Shown one piece after another: positions 1 through 7,119 of a DNA stretch of 12,373 bases. The stretch is from positions 1 through 12,373 of the forward strand of contig JBPCJT010000151.1 in assembly GCA_051005015.1 (NCBI GenBank), read 5' to 3'. A program made the translations under genes and the position numbers. Below the pieces are notes generated by a model that had not been told where the DNA came from, did no database searches, and saw only the letters and a list, made by a program, of their open reading frames with translations. Within the stretch, counting starts at the first letter, position 1, and each line of letters begins with the position of its first letter. Source of the DNA: JACMME01 sp051005015 (GTDB lineage: Bacteria; Gemmatimonadota; Gemmatimonadetes; Gemmatimonadales; Gemmatimonadaceae).

Positions 1-1
1 G

Positions 2-193
2 CTTTACGAAGCCAATCCGCTCGCGTTCATCGTGGAGCAGGCGGGCGGCGCCGCCACCAACGGCACGAATCGAATTTTGGATATTTATCCTACGGATCTG
101 CATCAGCGTACTCCCTTGTACATCGGCAGCCACGGCGAGGTGGAGCAGGCGACGGCGATGCTGGGCGGAGCGCTGAGCAACGTAGGGGCATGA
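2..193 (+). CDS. fbp: Class I fructose-1,6-bisphosphatase, C-terminal fragment (5' cut by window edge)
   Basis: The last 63 codons of a class I FBPase, which hydrolyses fructose-1,6-bisphosphate to fructose-6-phosphate in gluconeogenesis in the cytoplasm. The reading frame is open from base 2 to the TGA at 191-193. It shows the family's C-terminal signature: LYEANPLAFIVEQAGG, then RILDIYPTDLHQRTPLYIGS, where class I enzymes typically carry a (L/M)YE.NP.AF.VEQAGG block and RILDI.P..LHQR.P.FIGS. It ends a few residues after the usual EVE..  helix, so the C terminus looks complete. The stop overlaps the start of the mutase gene as ATGA (190-193), which suggests translational coupling. The catalytic N-terminal part and the metal site are outside the window, so activity cannot be judged. 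Family assignment is very likely correct. Confidence 0.9.
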   Translation, partial: LYEANPLAFIVEQAGGAATNGTNRILDIYPTDLHQRTPLYIGSHGEVEQATAMLGGALSNVGA

Positions 194-1812
194 GCCAACC
201 ACCGGGCGACGGACGAACCACGCCGTCCGGGATCCCGATTGACGTGGTATATCGCCCCGGAGACGGGGCGTTCGACTATGCGCGCGACCTGGGTGATCCA
301 GGCCGGTTTCCATATACGCGCGGTGTGCAACCAACGATGTTTCGGACGCGGCTCTGGACGATGCGTCAATACGCCGGGTTTGGCACAGCGGCAGAGACCA
401 ACGCGCGGTTCAAACATCTTCTCGAAGCTGGTCAGACCGGTCTCTCCGTCGCCTTCGATCTGCCGACACAAATGGGCATCGATTCCGACTCACCACGCGC
501 GCTCGGAGAGGTGGGACGCGTGGGCGTTGCGATAGACACCGTTGAGGACATGCATACGCTTCTCGACGGAATACCGCTCGCAGACGTATCCACGTCGATG
601 ACGATCAACGCGACCGCGGCAACGCTCCTTGCCATGTACATCGTGGTGGCGGAGGAGCGAGGAATCGGACGCGGCAGTCTCAGCGGCACGATTCAGAACG
701 ATATTCTCAAGGAATACATCGCTCGCGGTACTTACATTTACCCGGCGGCGCCGAGCCTCGCTCTCATCGCTGAGGTCTTTCGATTCTGCGCGGCGGAGAT
801 GCCCAACTGGAATCCGATTTCCATTTCCGGCTACCACATTCGGGAAGCGGGTGCCACCGCGGCGCAGGAGCTGGCTTTTACTTTCGCGAACACGGTGGAG
901 TACGTGACGCGGGCCGTGGCCTCGGGCCTCCACATAGACCGGTTCGCGCCCCGCATTTCATTCTTTTTTTCCGCGCACAACGATCTCTTCGAGGAGGTCG
1001 CCAAGTTCCGTGCCGCCCGCCGGATTTACGCACGAATCATGCGGAACCGGTTTGGCGCCAACGACACGAGTTGCCGAATGCGCTTCCATACGCAGACGGG
1101 CGGAGTGACGCTGCAGGCGCAGCAGCCTCTCAACAACGTTGTTCGGGTGACGATCCAGGCACTTGCCGCGGTGCTTGGTGGTACGCAGTCACTACACACC
1201 AATGGATACGACGAGGCGCTGGCGCTACCCTCCGCCGCCGCTGCGACGCTCGCGCTTCGCACTCAGCAAATCGTGGCATACGAATCGGGCGTTACCGGAA
1301 CCGCGGATCCCCTGGCCGGGAGCTACTACGTGGAGTACCTGACCACCGAGCTGGAGCGCGCGGCGATGGAGTTGATCGCAAGGGTCGATGACATGGGAGG
1401 TGCCGAGCGCGCGATCGAGGCGGCTTTTTTTCAGGAGGAGATCGCCCGCAGCGCGTACGAGCAGCAACTCGCTATTGAATGCGGCGACACCGCCATTGTC
1501 GGGGTAAACCGTTTTGCCGATGAGGAGCCACCCCCGGTAATACCGGCGCCGGAATACTCACGTCTCGAGCAGGAGCAAGCGGCACGTCTGGCGACAGTGC
1601 GTTCCTCACGGAACCATCGCACCGTTGAGAGCGCTCTGGGCGCCGTGCGCAATGGTGCCGCTACATACGCCAGCCATCGTGGCGCAATACCCATTCGAGG
1701 ACACGCGCAGCTCATGTCTCGCGTTATCGACGCGGTGCGCGCGCGCGCGAGTGTGGGGGAGATTTCCGATGCGCTGGAAGCGGAATGGGGGCGGTACAAT
1801 CCGCCCATCTAG
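190..1812 (+). CDS. Methylmalonyl-CoA mutase, catalytic (large/alpha) subunit without B12 domain
   Basis: 540 aa, coenzyme-B12-dependent isomerisation of (R)-methylmalonyl-CoA to succinyl-CoA, the last step of propionyl-CoA assimilation. The whole protein matches the TIM-barrel substrate-binding domain: LWTMRQYAGFGTAAETN (about 56-72), GLSVAFDLPTQMGIDSD, GTIQNDILKE, ISISGYHIREAGAT (about 210-223), FAPRISFFF, THTQTGG-like and SLHTNGYDEALALP. By spacing to the family's Tyr-His pair (here Y215, H216), Y61 and R179 fall on the Tyr89 and Arg207 positions that distinguish methylmalonyl-CoA mutase from isobutyryl- or hydroxyisobutyryl-CoA mutases in the Propionibacterium numbering. The C-terminal cobalamin-binding domain (DXHXXG) is absent, so it must pair with a separate small B12-binding protein not encoded here. 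The ATG overlaps the fbp stop. No strong ribosome-binding site is needed if coupled. Substrate call rests on remembered family alignments. Confidence 0.92.
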   Translation: MSQPPGDGRTTPSGIPIDVVYRPGDGAFDYARDLGDPGRFPYTRGVQPTMFRTRLWTMRQYAGFGTAAETNARFKHLLEAGQTGLSVAFDLPTQMGIDSDSPRALGEVGRVGVAIDTVEDMHTLLDGIPLADVSTSMTINATAATLLAMYIVVAEERGIGRGSLSGTIQNDILKEYIARGTYIYPAAPSLALIAEVFRFCAAEMPNWNPISISGYHIREAGATAAQELAFTFANTVEYVTRAVASGLHIDRFAPRISFFFSAHNDLFEEVAKFRAARRIYARIMRNRFGANDTSCRMRFHTQTGGVTLQAQQPLNNVVRVTIQALAAVLGGTQSLHTNGYDEALALPSAAAATLALRTQQIVAYESGVTGTADPLAGSYYVEYLTTELERAAMELIARVDDMGGAERAIEAAFFQEEIARSAYEQQLAIECGDTAIVGVNRFADEEPPPVIPAPEYSRLEQEQAARLATVRSSRNHRTVESALGAVRNGAATYASHRGAIPIRGHAQLMSRVIDAVRARASVGEISDALEAEWGRYNPPI

Positions 1813-1833
1813 ATGGGGTTGATCCGTAGCGCC

Positions 1834-1863
1834 GACTGAATGACTTGCGGGTCAGCGTCAGTC
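1834..1863 (+). other. Possible stem-loop in the mutase-fmdB gap
   Basis: The 118-base gap 1813-1930 contains nested complementary arms: GACTGA (1834-1839) with TCAGTC (1858-1863), and inside them TGAC (1841-1844) with GTCA (1851-1854) around a six-base loop. Together they could fold into a 10-bp imperfect hairpin with a 1-base and a 3-base bulge. It lies 21 bases after the mutase stop, the right place for an RNA 3' end or processing site. There is no following T-run, so it is not a textbook intrinsic terminator. The rest of the gap shows nothing I can name. No folding energy was calculated. Confidence 0.3.
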
Positions 1864-1930
1864 TTGAATGGACTCCAGCTCCCGGGTACCTTGCGTGGGG
1901 CCGTTCCCTGCACCGACAATCCCGGACTAG

Positions 1931-2371
1931 ATGCCGACGTACGACTTTCTCTGCCCCAATGGGCATGATTTCGAGAAGTTCTATCGCAACATGAGCGAGA
2001 GCCTCCTCCAGCTCCCCTGTCCGTCATGCGGCGCAGCGGCCGAGCGGCAGATGTCCGGCGGGGCTGGATTCGTCTTCAAGGGATCGGGGTTCTATCTCAC
2101 CGATTACGGCAAGAACGCGCATCGAAAAGCCGAACCATCAGCCGCTGGCTCGGGCAAGAAGGATGGAGGCGGAGACTCTGGGGGTGATTCCAATTCCGGC
2201 TCGGCTGCCGATTCCAAATCCGAGGCAAAGAGCGAGGCCAGGGGAGGCGATGCCAAACCGTCCGATAGCCGGTCCTCAGAGGGCAAGCCGACAGAGAGCA
2301 ATAAGGCCGACAGCAAGAGCTCTGAAAGCAAGCAGAGCTCATCCTCCACCAAGAACTCGAGCAGCGAGTGA
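1931..2371 (+). CDS. FmdB-family zinc-ribbon protein with long low-complexity tail
   Basis: 146 aa. Residues 1-55 match the FmdB/CxxC putative regulatory domain family: MPTYDFLCPNGHDFEKF at the start, then LPCPSCG, SGGAGFVFKGSGFYLTDYG. FmdB was named for a proposed regulator of formamidase, but most members have no known function. The second knuckle is a normal CxxC (C30, C33). The first, usually CPxCGH, reads C8-P-N-G-H12, so one cysteine is gone and H12 may be the fourth ligand. From about residue 60 to the end the protein is a disordered-looking tail rich in Ser, Lys, Glu, Asp and Gly, with repeated SKSE, SKSS and ADSK-like units. The stop overlaps the GTG of argS (GTGA, 2368-2371). No clear ribosome-binding site precedes the ATG, but the MPTY start is the family's normal N terminus. 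Confidence 0.85.
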   Translation: MPTYDFLCPNGHDFEKFYRNMSESLLQLPCPSCGAAAERQMSGGAGFVFKGSGFYLTDYGKNAHRKAEPSAAGSGKKDGGGDSGGDSNSGSAADSKSEAKSEARGGDAKPSDSRSSEGKPTESNKADSKSSESKQSSSSTKNSSSE

Positions 2372-4020
2372 GCCAGCAGGAGCGTCTCCGTGTCGCGCTC
2401 GCTGGCGCGGCGCGGCAACTCGGTGCGCCCGATACCACCGAACCGCTGATCGAACGTCCCCGGGAGACTTCCCATGGCGATTGGTCCACCAATCTCGCGC
2501 TGACGCTCGCGAGGCCGCTGAAACGCAAGCCGCGTGAGATCGCCGACGACCTCGTAAGACACATCGGTCTGTCGAGTGCCGGCGTCGACCGCGTGGAGAT
2601 TGCCGGTCCCGGATTCATTAACTTCTACATGAGCGCGGCGGATACTGCCAGCGCACTCCCGGCTCTAATAGCCGCGGACACCCTGTACGGCCGCCACGCG
2701 ACGGGCGAGAAGCGCAAGGTCAACATCGAGTTCGTGTCTGCCAATCCGACCGGCCCGCTGCACGTGGGCCACGGAAGGCAGGCCGCACTGGGTGACGCGA
2801 TTGCTTCGCTTCTCGAGTGGAATGGTTGGGAGGTTTCACGCGAGTTCTACTACAACGATGCCGGCGCCCAGATCGCCAACCTCGGCCTCAGTGTGCAGGC
2901 GCGGCTCGCGCAGATGGCCGGCCGCGAAGCGCCGATACCGGAAGGTGGCTACCACGGCGATTACGTCCGCGAGATCGCGGAGAGGTACGCCAGGGACCAT
3001 TCGGATGATCGGGACGGCCGCAACCTCGCCGAGGTGACTCGAGCCGCAGTGCGAGCCATGCGAAGGGAGCAGGACCTCGACATGCAGGCGTTCGGCGTCC
3101 GTTTCGACACCTATTTTCTCGAGTCGTCGCTGTACACCGACGGCAAGGTAGACGAGACGGTGAAGGCTCTCGTCGCGGCCGGCCACACGTACGAGAGCGA
3201 AGGTGCGCTCTTCCTGCGAACGACCGATTTTGGTGACGACAAGGACCGCGTGATGCGCAAGAGCGCTGGCAAGGGTGGCGAGTTCACCTACTTTCTTCCC
3301 GACGTTGCATACCACGTCACGAAATGGCAGCGCGGATTCCATCGCGCTATCAACGTGCAGGGCGCCGATCATCACAGCACCGTGACACGTGTGCGTGCGG
3401 GACTTCAGGCGCTCGACATGGGCGTGAGTCCGGGTTACCCCGAATACGTGCTCCATCAGATGGTAACGGTGATGCGCGGCGGCCAGGAGATGAAGATCTC
3501 GAAGCGTGCCGGCAGTTATGTCACTGTCCGCGACCTGGTGGACGAAGTGGGCCGGGATGCTGTGCGCTACTTCTTTCTCATGCGCAAGGGTGACTCGCAG
3601 CTTGTCTTCGACATCGATCTCGCGCGCTCACAGAGCGAGGAAAATCCGGTTTACTACATCCAGATGGCGCACGCGCGAATCAGCGGAATCTTCCGCGTGG
3701 GTGAGATCGATCCTGTGTCGGTCACTGGCGCCGGCGTCGACCTGGGCGTCCTCAGCGAACCGGAGGAGCAGGAGCTCATCAAGGCGCTACTCGATTTTCC
3801 AGCACTGGTTGCGGTGTCCGCGGAGTCGCTCGAGCCGCACCGCATCGCAAGTTACCTGCTGGAAACCGCGCGACTGGTGCACACGTGGTATCATAAGCAT
3901 CACGTGTTGAATGAACCCGAGGAGGTCACACGCGCCCGGCTCGTCCTCGCGCGCGCCGCGCGCATAGTGCTGCGAAACGGTCTCGCCATACTCGGTATAT
4001 CGGCTCCGGACAGAATGTAA
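2368..4020 (+). CDS. argS: Arginyl-tRNA synthetase
   Basis: 550 aa class I aminoacyl-tRNA synthetase that charges tRNA-Arg with arginine. The order of parts is typical. An N-terminal additional domain (about 1-100) carries GDWSTNLAL and GPGFINFYM. The HIGH motif appears as HVGH (132-135) after FVSANPTGPL. The KMSK-like loop appears as KISK (376-379) followed by RAGSYVTV. The DALR anticodon-binding domain has ENPVYYIQMAHARI and a C terminus of ILGISAPDRM, which is the family's usual end. Length is normal for bacterial ArgS. The start is a GTG that overlaps the fmdB stop by four bases, giving MSQQERL, a sensible N terminus for the additional domain. No frameshift or missing catalytic residue is visible. 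This is an essential gene, probably expressed together with fmdB. Confidence 0.97.
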   Translation: MSQQERLRVALAGAARQLGAPDTTEPLIERPRETSHGDWSTNLALTLARPLKRKPREIADDLVRHIGLSSAGVDRVEIAGPGFINFYMSAADTASALPALIAADTLYGRHATGEKRKVNIEFVSANPTGPLHVGHGRQAALGDAIASLLEWNGWEVSREFYYNDAGAQIANLGLSVQARLAQMAGREAPIPEGGYHGDYVREIAERYARDHSDDRDGRNLAEVTRAAVRAMRREQDLDMQAFGVRFDTYFLESSLYTDGKVDETVKALVAAGHTYESEGALFLRTTDFGDDKDRVMRKSAGKGGEFTYFLPDVAYHVTKWQRGFHRAINVQGADHHSTVTRVRAGLQALDMGVSPGYPEYVLHQMVTVMRGGQEMKISKRAGSYVTVRDLVDEVGRDAVRYFFLMRKGDSQLVFDIDLARSQSEENPVYYIQMAHARISGIFRVGEIDPVSVTGAGVDLGVLSEPEEQELIKALLDFPALVAVSAESLEPHRIASYLLETARLVHTWYHKHHVLNEPEEVTRARLVLARAARIVLRNGLAILGISAPDRM

Positions 4021-4042
4021 CGTTCACCGTTTCATCCTTCGC

Positions 4043-4063
4043 TGATCACTGATCACTGTTCAC
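4043..4063 (+). repeat. Three tandem 7-bp units, TGATCAC-TGATCAC-TGTTCAC, upstream of the kinase gene
   Basis: Within the 48-base gap between argS and the PfkB-kinase gene, a heptamer occurs three times in direct tandem: two exact TGATCAC (4043-4049, 4050-4056) and one with a single change, TGTTCAC (4057-4063). TGATCA is itself a palindrome, so the first 13 bases also read as an inverted repeat around a single C. The block ends five bases before the ATG, where a ribosome-binding site would normally be, and none is visible there. It may be an operator, a translation-control element, or a simple sequence repeat. Function is unknown. Confidence 0.6.
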
Positions 4064-4068
4064 TATTT

Positions 4069-4986
4069 ATGTCTCTCCTGGTTGTCGGTTCAGTCGCACT
4101 CGATTCAGTGGAAACGCCATTTGGAAAGGCGGATAATGTGCTTGGGGGATCGGCAACTTTCTTTGCGGCCGCGGCCAGCCTGCTGACGCCCGTGCAGCTG
4201 GTTGGAGTAGTAGGCAACGATTACCCCATGGAAAAGCTGGAACCGCTCGTGGCGCGAGGAGTCGACTTCGCTGGCCTGGAGCGCGCCGATGGCGCCTCCT
4301 TTCGTTGGCGCGGACGGTATCGCCACGATCTCAACAGCGCCGAGACGCTTGAAACCCATTTGGGGGTTTTCTCGCATTTCTCACCCAAAATTCCAGATCA
4401 GTTCCGCCGAGCGCCCTTCGTCTTTCTTGCCAACATCGATCCGAGATTGCAGCGCGAGGTGCTTCGCCAGGTAGAGCGGCCACGCCTGGTTGCGTGTGAC
4501 ACAATGAACTTCTGGATCGAGAGTCGGCGTCCCGACCTGCTCGATCTCCTGGAGCACGTTGATCTCATCACGCTCAACGATGGCGAAGCGCGGCAGCTCA
4601 CTGAGCAGGCCAATCTGGTAAAGGCGGCGCGCTGGATTCTCGCTCGCGGGCCTAGGCACGTCATCATCAAGAAGGGGGAGCACGGTGCGTTCATGTTTAC
4701 CGAAAGCACCGTCTTTTTCGCGCCGGCCTATCCGCTCGAGAATGTTTTCGATCCCACAGGGGCTGGCGACGCCTTTGCGGGCGGATTCATGGGCTACCTT
4801 GCGCGAACCGGCGATCTGAGCGAGCCGAACTTGCGCCGGGCCGTGGTCTTCGGCTCCGCAATGGGTTCCTTCGCCGTGGAGCACTTCTCTATCGGCCGCT
4901 TGCTGGATCTCACCCGCAAGGAACTCGACCAGCGTGTACGCGATTTTCACCGTCTGGTCTCGTTCGAACAGGATCTCATCGAGTGA
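4069..4986 (+). CDS. PfkB-family (ribokinase-like) carbohydrate or nucleoside kinase, substrate unknown
   Basis: 305 aa, ATP-dependent kinase of the PfkB/ribokinase fold. N-terminal LLVVGSVALDSVETPFG and the GGSATFFAAAAS block correspond to the substrate-binding GG motif. The C-terminal PfkB signature 2 is complete, DPTGAGDAFAGG from D228, with the likely catalytic base at D234. ITLNDGEARQLT (near 167-178) matches the conserved N.xE region. A helix following AVVFGSAMGSFAVE completes the ATP site. Nothing in the sequence fixes the substrate: candidates are a sugar, adenosine or another nucleoside. Its stop overlaps the purM GTG (GTGA), and argS ends 48 bases upstream. Coupling to purM hints at a purine-related substrate, but this is inference only. 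No ribosome-binding site is evident before the ATG, where the heptad repeat sits. Confidence 0.88.
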   Translation: MSLLVVGSVALDSVETPFGKADNVLGGSATFFAAAASLLTPVQLVGVVGNDYPMEKLEPLVARGVDFAGLERADGASFRWRGRYRHDLNSAETLETHLGVFSHFSPKIPDQFRRAPFVFLANIDPRLQREVLRQVERPRLVACDTMNFWIESRRPDLLDLLEHVDLITLNDGEARQLTEQANLVKAARWILARGPRHVIIKKGEHGAFMFTESTVFFAPAYPLENVFDPTGAGDAFAGGFMGYLARTGDLSEPNLRRAVVFGSAMGSFAVEHFSIGRLLDLTRKELDQRVRDFHRLVSFEQDLIE

Positions 4987-6008
4987 GCGTTCCGCTCGAT
5001 TACCGCGGCGCTGGTGTTTCCATCGACGCGGCTGACGAGGCCAAAAAACGCATCAAGGCGCTGGTCGAATCGACCTTCACCGCGGGATCGCGAGGTGCAT
5101 TCGGCGGGTTCGGCGGCATGTTTCGCATGCCGGAACACGCACTGCAACCGTTGCTCGTGGCGAGTGCTGATGGCGTAGGCACCAAAGTCAGGATTGCCAT
5201 TGAAGCCAATCGTCATGACACCGTTGGCCATGACCTCGTCAATCATTGTGTCAACGATATTCTCGTTCAGGGTGCTGTGCCGCTGTTCTTTCTCGATTAC
5301 GTGGCGTTTGGACACCTGGTCCCCACCGTTGTCGAAGCGGTGGTCCAGGGTGTCACGGCTGGATGCAGGGAGAATGGCTGCGCGCTCTTGGGTGGGGAGA
5401 CCGCGGAGATGCCGGGCGTCTACACACCGCCAGACTACGATCTCGCCGGCTTCGTCGTGGGATGGGTAGAGGAATCCAGCGTGCTCGGGACGGATCGCGT
5501 TGAGAACAACGATGTGCTCGTTGGGTTGGCGAGCTCTGGCCTGCATACCAACGGCTACTCTCTCGCGCGCCGTATTGTCTCGGAGCGCCTTCGCCTGAGT
5601 GTACACGACCGATTCCCGGATTCGGATTCTTCGGTGGCTGATGTCCTTCTGCGCATACATCGCTCCTATCTGTCCGCCCTACAGCCCGTGCTGGCCGGCA
5701 TACATGCCATGGCTCACATAACAGGTGGCGGCATCCCCGGCAATCTGGTGCGCGCACTGCCGCCGCATCTCGATGCGGTTGTAGAAACGGCCAGCTGGAC
5801 GGTTCCGGCGGAGTTTCGGGTTCTGGAGCAGGCGGGTGCGGTACAGCCGGATGAAATGTTGCGAACGTTCAACATGGGCGTCGGTCTCATTATAGTTACC
5901 AGTGCATCCAGCGCCGACACGATCATGAATAGTGCGCGCGACGCTGGTGTCGAGGCGTGGCTGCTCGGATCGATCGTGCCCGGCGGCGGCCGGGTGCTTG
6001 TGAAATAG
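4983..6008 (+). CDS. purM: Phosphoribosylformylglycinamidine cyclo-ligase (AIR synthetase)
   Basis: 341 aa. PurM closes the imidazole ring, converting FGAM and ATP to aminoimidazole ribonucleotide (AIR), step five of de novo purine synthesis. The N-terminal half carries LDYRGAGVSIDAADEAKKRI, the glycine-rich ASADGVGTK segment (60-68), NHCVNDILVQGA around D92, FFLDYVA, and GGETAEMPGVY (137-147). The C-terminal half has GLASSGLHTNGYSLAR, HITGGGIPGNL (from H245) and the closing FNMGVGLIIV block. All are standard PurM motifs and the length is typical. Translation starts at a GTG overlapping the kinase stop, with AGGA at 4970-4973 nine bases upstream as a plausible ribosome-binding site. The gene is complete. 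Confidence 0.97.
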   Translation: MSVPLDYRGAGVSIDAADEAKKRIKALVESTFTAGSRGAFGGFGGMFRMPEHALQPLLVASADGVGTKVRIAIEANRHDTVGHDLVNHCVNDILVQGAVPLFFLDYVAFGHLVPTVVEAVVQGVTAGCRENGCALLGGETAEMPGVYTPPDYDLAGFVVGWVEESSVLGTDRVENNDVLVGLASSGLHTNGYSLARRIVSERLRLSVHDRFPDSDSSVADVLLRIHRSYLSALQPVLAGIHAMAHITGGGIPGNLVRALPPHLDAVVETASWTVPAEFRVLEQAGAVQPDEMLRTFNMGVGLIIVTSASSADTIMNSARDAGVEAWLLGSIVPGGGRVLVK

Positions 6009-6037
6009 ACTCCCGCAGAACGGAGCTTCGTCCGATC

Positions 6038-7096
6038 ATGACCCTTCGTCACATGACGCGCGCAGCGATGCTGTGTGTCGCCTTGCCCCTCACGACACTT
6101 GCCCAGGGAGCGGTCGATTCCCGATGCCAGCCCGGCTCTTCGTCGTCGGTGGTTGGTAGCTCCGGAGAGGGTGGCGATGCCTGTCAGAAAGGCATCGACC
6201 TCTTCAACTTCCTCGCTCCTCAACTCGGGATGGTCATCTCCAGCGGAAATGCGACACTGGGTCAGGCTGGCGCGCTCGGCGGACTGGGACGGTTTACTTT
6301 CTCCCTTCGCGGTAACGCGCTGCAGGGCGGCCTGCCTGACATAGGAGAAGTGCCCGTTTCAAACGGAAGTGCGAATTCCTCCGCATACCGTGTGGATAAA
6401 CAGGTCATCCCCATGGTTGGGGCGGAGGGCGCGGTTGGTCTCTTCAGCGGAATCCCGGTGGGTTTGACCAGCGTTCTGGGAGTCGATGCGCTGGTGAGCG
6501 CTTTCTACATTCCGGAATACAACGCTGGTTTCAAGGACGAGAATGAGAGCATCGCCATCGAGACACCAAGCGCCGATGTAAAAGTGGGTTATGGGGTACG
6601 CGTCGGCCTTGTCGGTGAATCTCTTTCGATCCCGGGTGTTTCCTTTACCTGGCTCAAGCGCGATCTGCCGCAGACCAACATCCTGGCTCGTCCAAGCAAC
6701 TCTTCACAGATATCACTCCTCAGCTTCGACAACAATACCACCGCATGGCGAATTGTCGCTGGCAAGAGGTTCGGCCCCGCGGGAATCGCACTCGGCTATG
6801 GCAAGGATGAGTACAAATCCGCTGCGGACTTGACGTACAGTATCACCGATGAGGCGTGCGTGATCGTGTGCGTGCCGACGACGCCGCGTGACGGCTCGTT
6901 TCGATTCGACCGCACTACAAAAGCAACCAGCTTTTTCGGCGATCTCATGCTCAGCCTGGGTTTGGTTACTATAGTGGGAGAGATCGGCCAGGTGAAGCTG
7001 GATAATGTTGGTGCGGGTGATTTCTTCAACACGTTCTCGGAGTCGGCCGGCAAGTCACGCCTGTATGGCTCGGTCGGGTTCCGTGTTGGAAAGTAG
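6038..7096 (+). CDS. Secreted, probable outer-membrane beta-rich protein of unknown function
   Basis: 352 aa, not recognised as a named family. The ATG at 6038 is chosen over an upstream in-frame ATG (5957), which lies inside purM and would bury the signal sequence. From 6038 the protein starts with a short basic region, a hydrophobic core MLCVALPLTTLA, and a likely signal-peptidase I site near residues 22-24 (LAQG). No lipobox is present. The mature part alternates polar and hydrophobic residues with many Gly and aromatic positions and ends in LYGSVGFRVGK, as beta-barrel outer-membrane proteins often do. Two cysteine pairs, C30/C49 and C274/C278, could form periplasmic disulfides or lie in an extracellular loop. 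A weak GGAG (6022-6025) sits 12 bases before the ATG. It separates purM from ribD, and its role in either pathway is not apparent. Confidence 0.7.
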   Translation: MTLRHMTRAAMLCVALPLTTLAQGAVDSRCQPGSSSSVVGSSGEGGDACQKGIDLFNFLAPQLGMVISSGNATLGQAGALGGLGRFTFSLRGNALQGGLPDIGEVPVSNGSANSSAYRVDKQVIPMVGAEGAVGLFSGIPVGLTSVLGVDALVSAFYIPEYNAGFKDENESIAIETPSADVKVGYGVRVGLVGESLSIPGVSFTWLKRDLPQTNILARPSNSSQISLLSFDNNTTAWRIVAGKRFGPAGIALGYGKDEYKSAADLTYSITDEACVIVCVPTTPRDGSFRFDRTTKATSFFGDLMLSLGLVTIVGEIGQVKLDNVGAGDFFNTFSESAGKSRLYGSVGFRVGK

Positions 7097-7119
7097 GCCT
7101 TTAGTGGCCGATTCCCTGA

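Noticed and set aside
754..765. Apparent loss of a substrate-binding arginine in the mutase (SLAL, A191, where other mutases have SMR)
   Set aside because: Counting back from the Tyr-His pair (Y215, H216, equivalent to 243-244 in the Propionibacterium enzyme) places the substrate-binding Arg207 at R179, which is present. The A191 position is not that residue.
1737..1749. Alternating GC tract (about 13 bases) in the mutase gene
   Set aside because: It encodes VRARAR-type residues in the expected C-terminal helix of a GC-rich gene, with no sign of slippage or other function.
2104..2562. Long minus-strand open frames opposite fmdB/argS and elsewhere
   Set aside because: GC-rich coding DNA often leaves antisense frames open. 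Their translations show no motif, and well-supported + strand genes occupy the same bases.
5957..6037. Longer start for the outer-membrane protein
   Set aside because: It overlaps the end of purM, is arginine-rich, and would place 27 residues before an otherwise good signal peptide.
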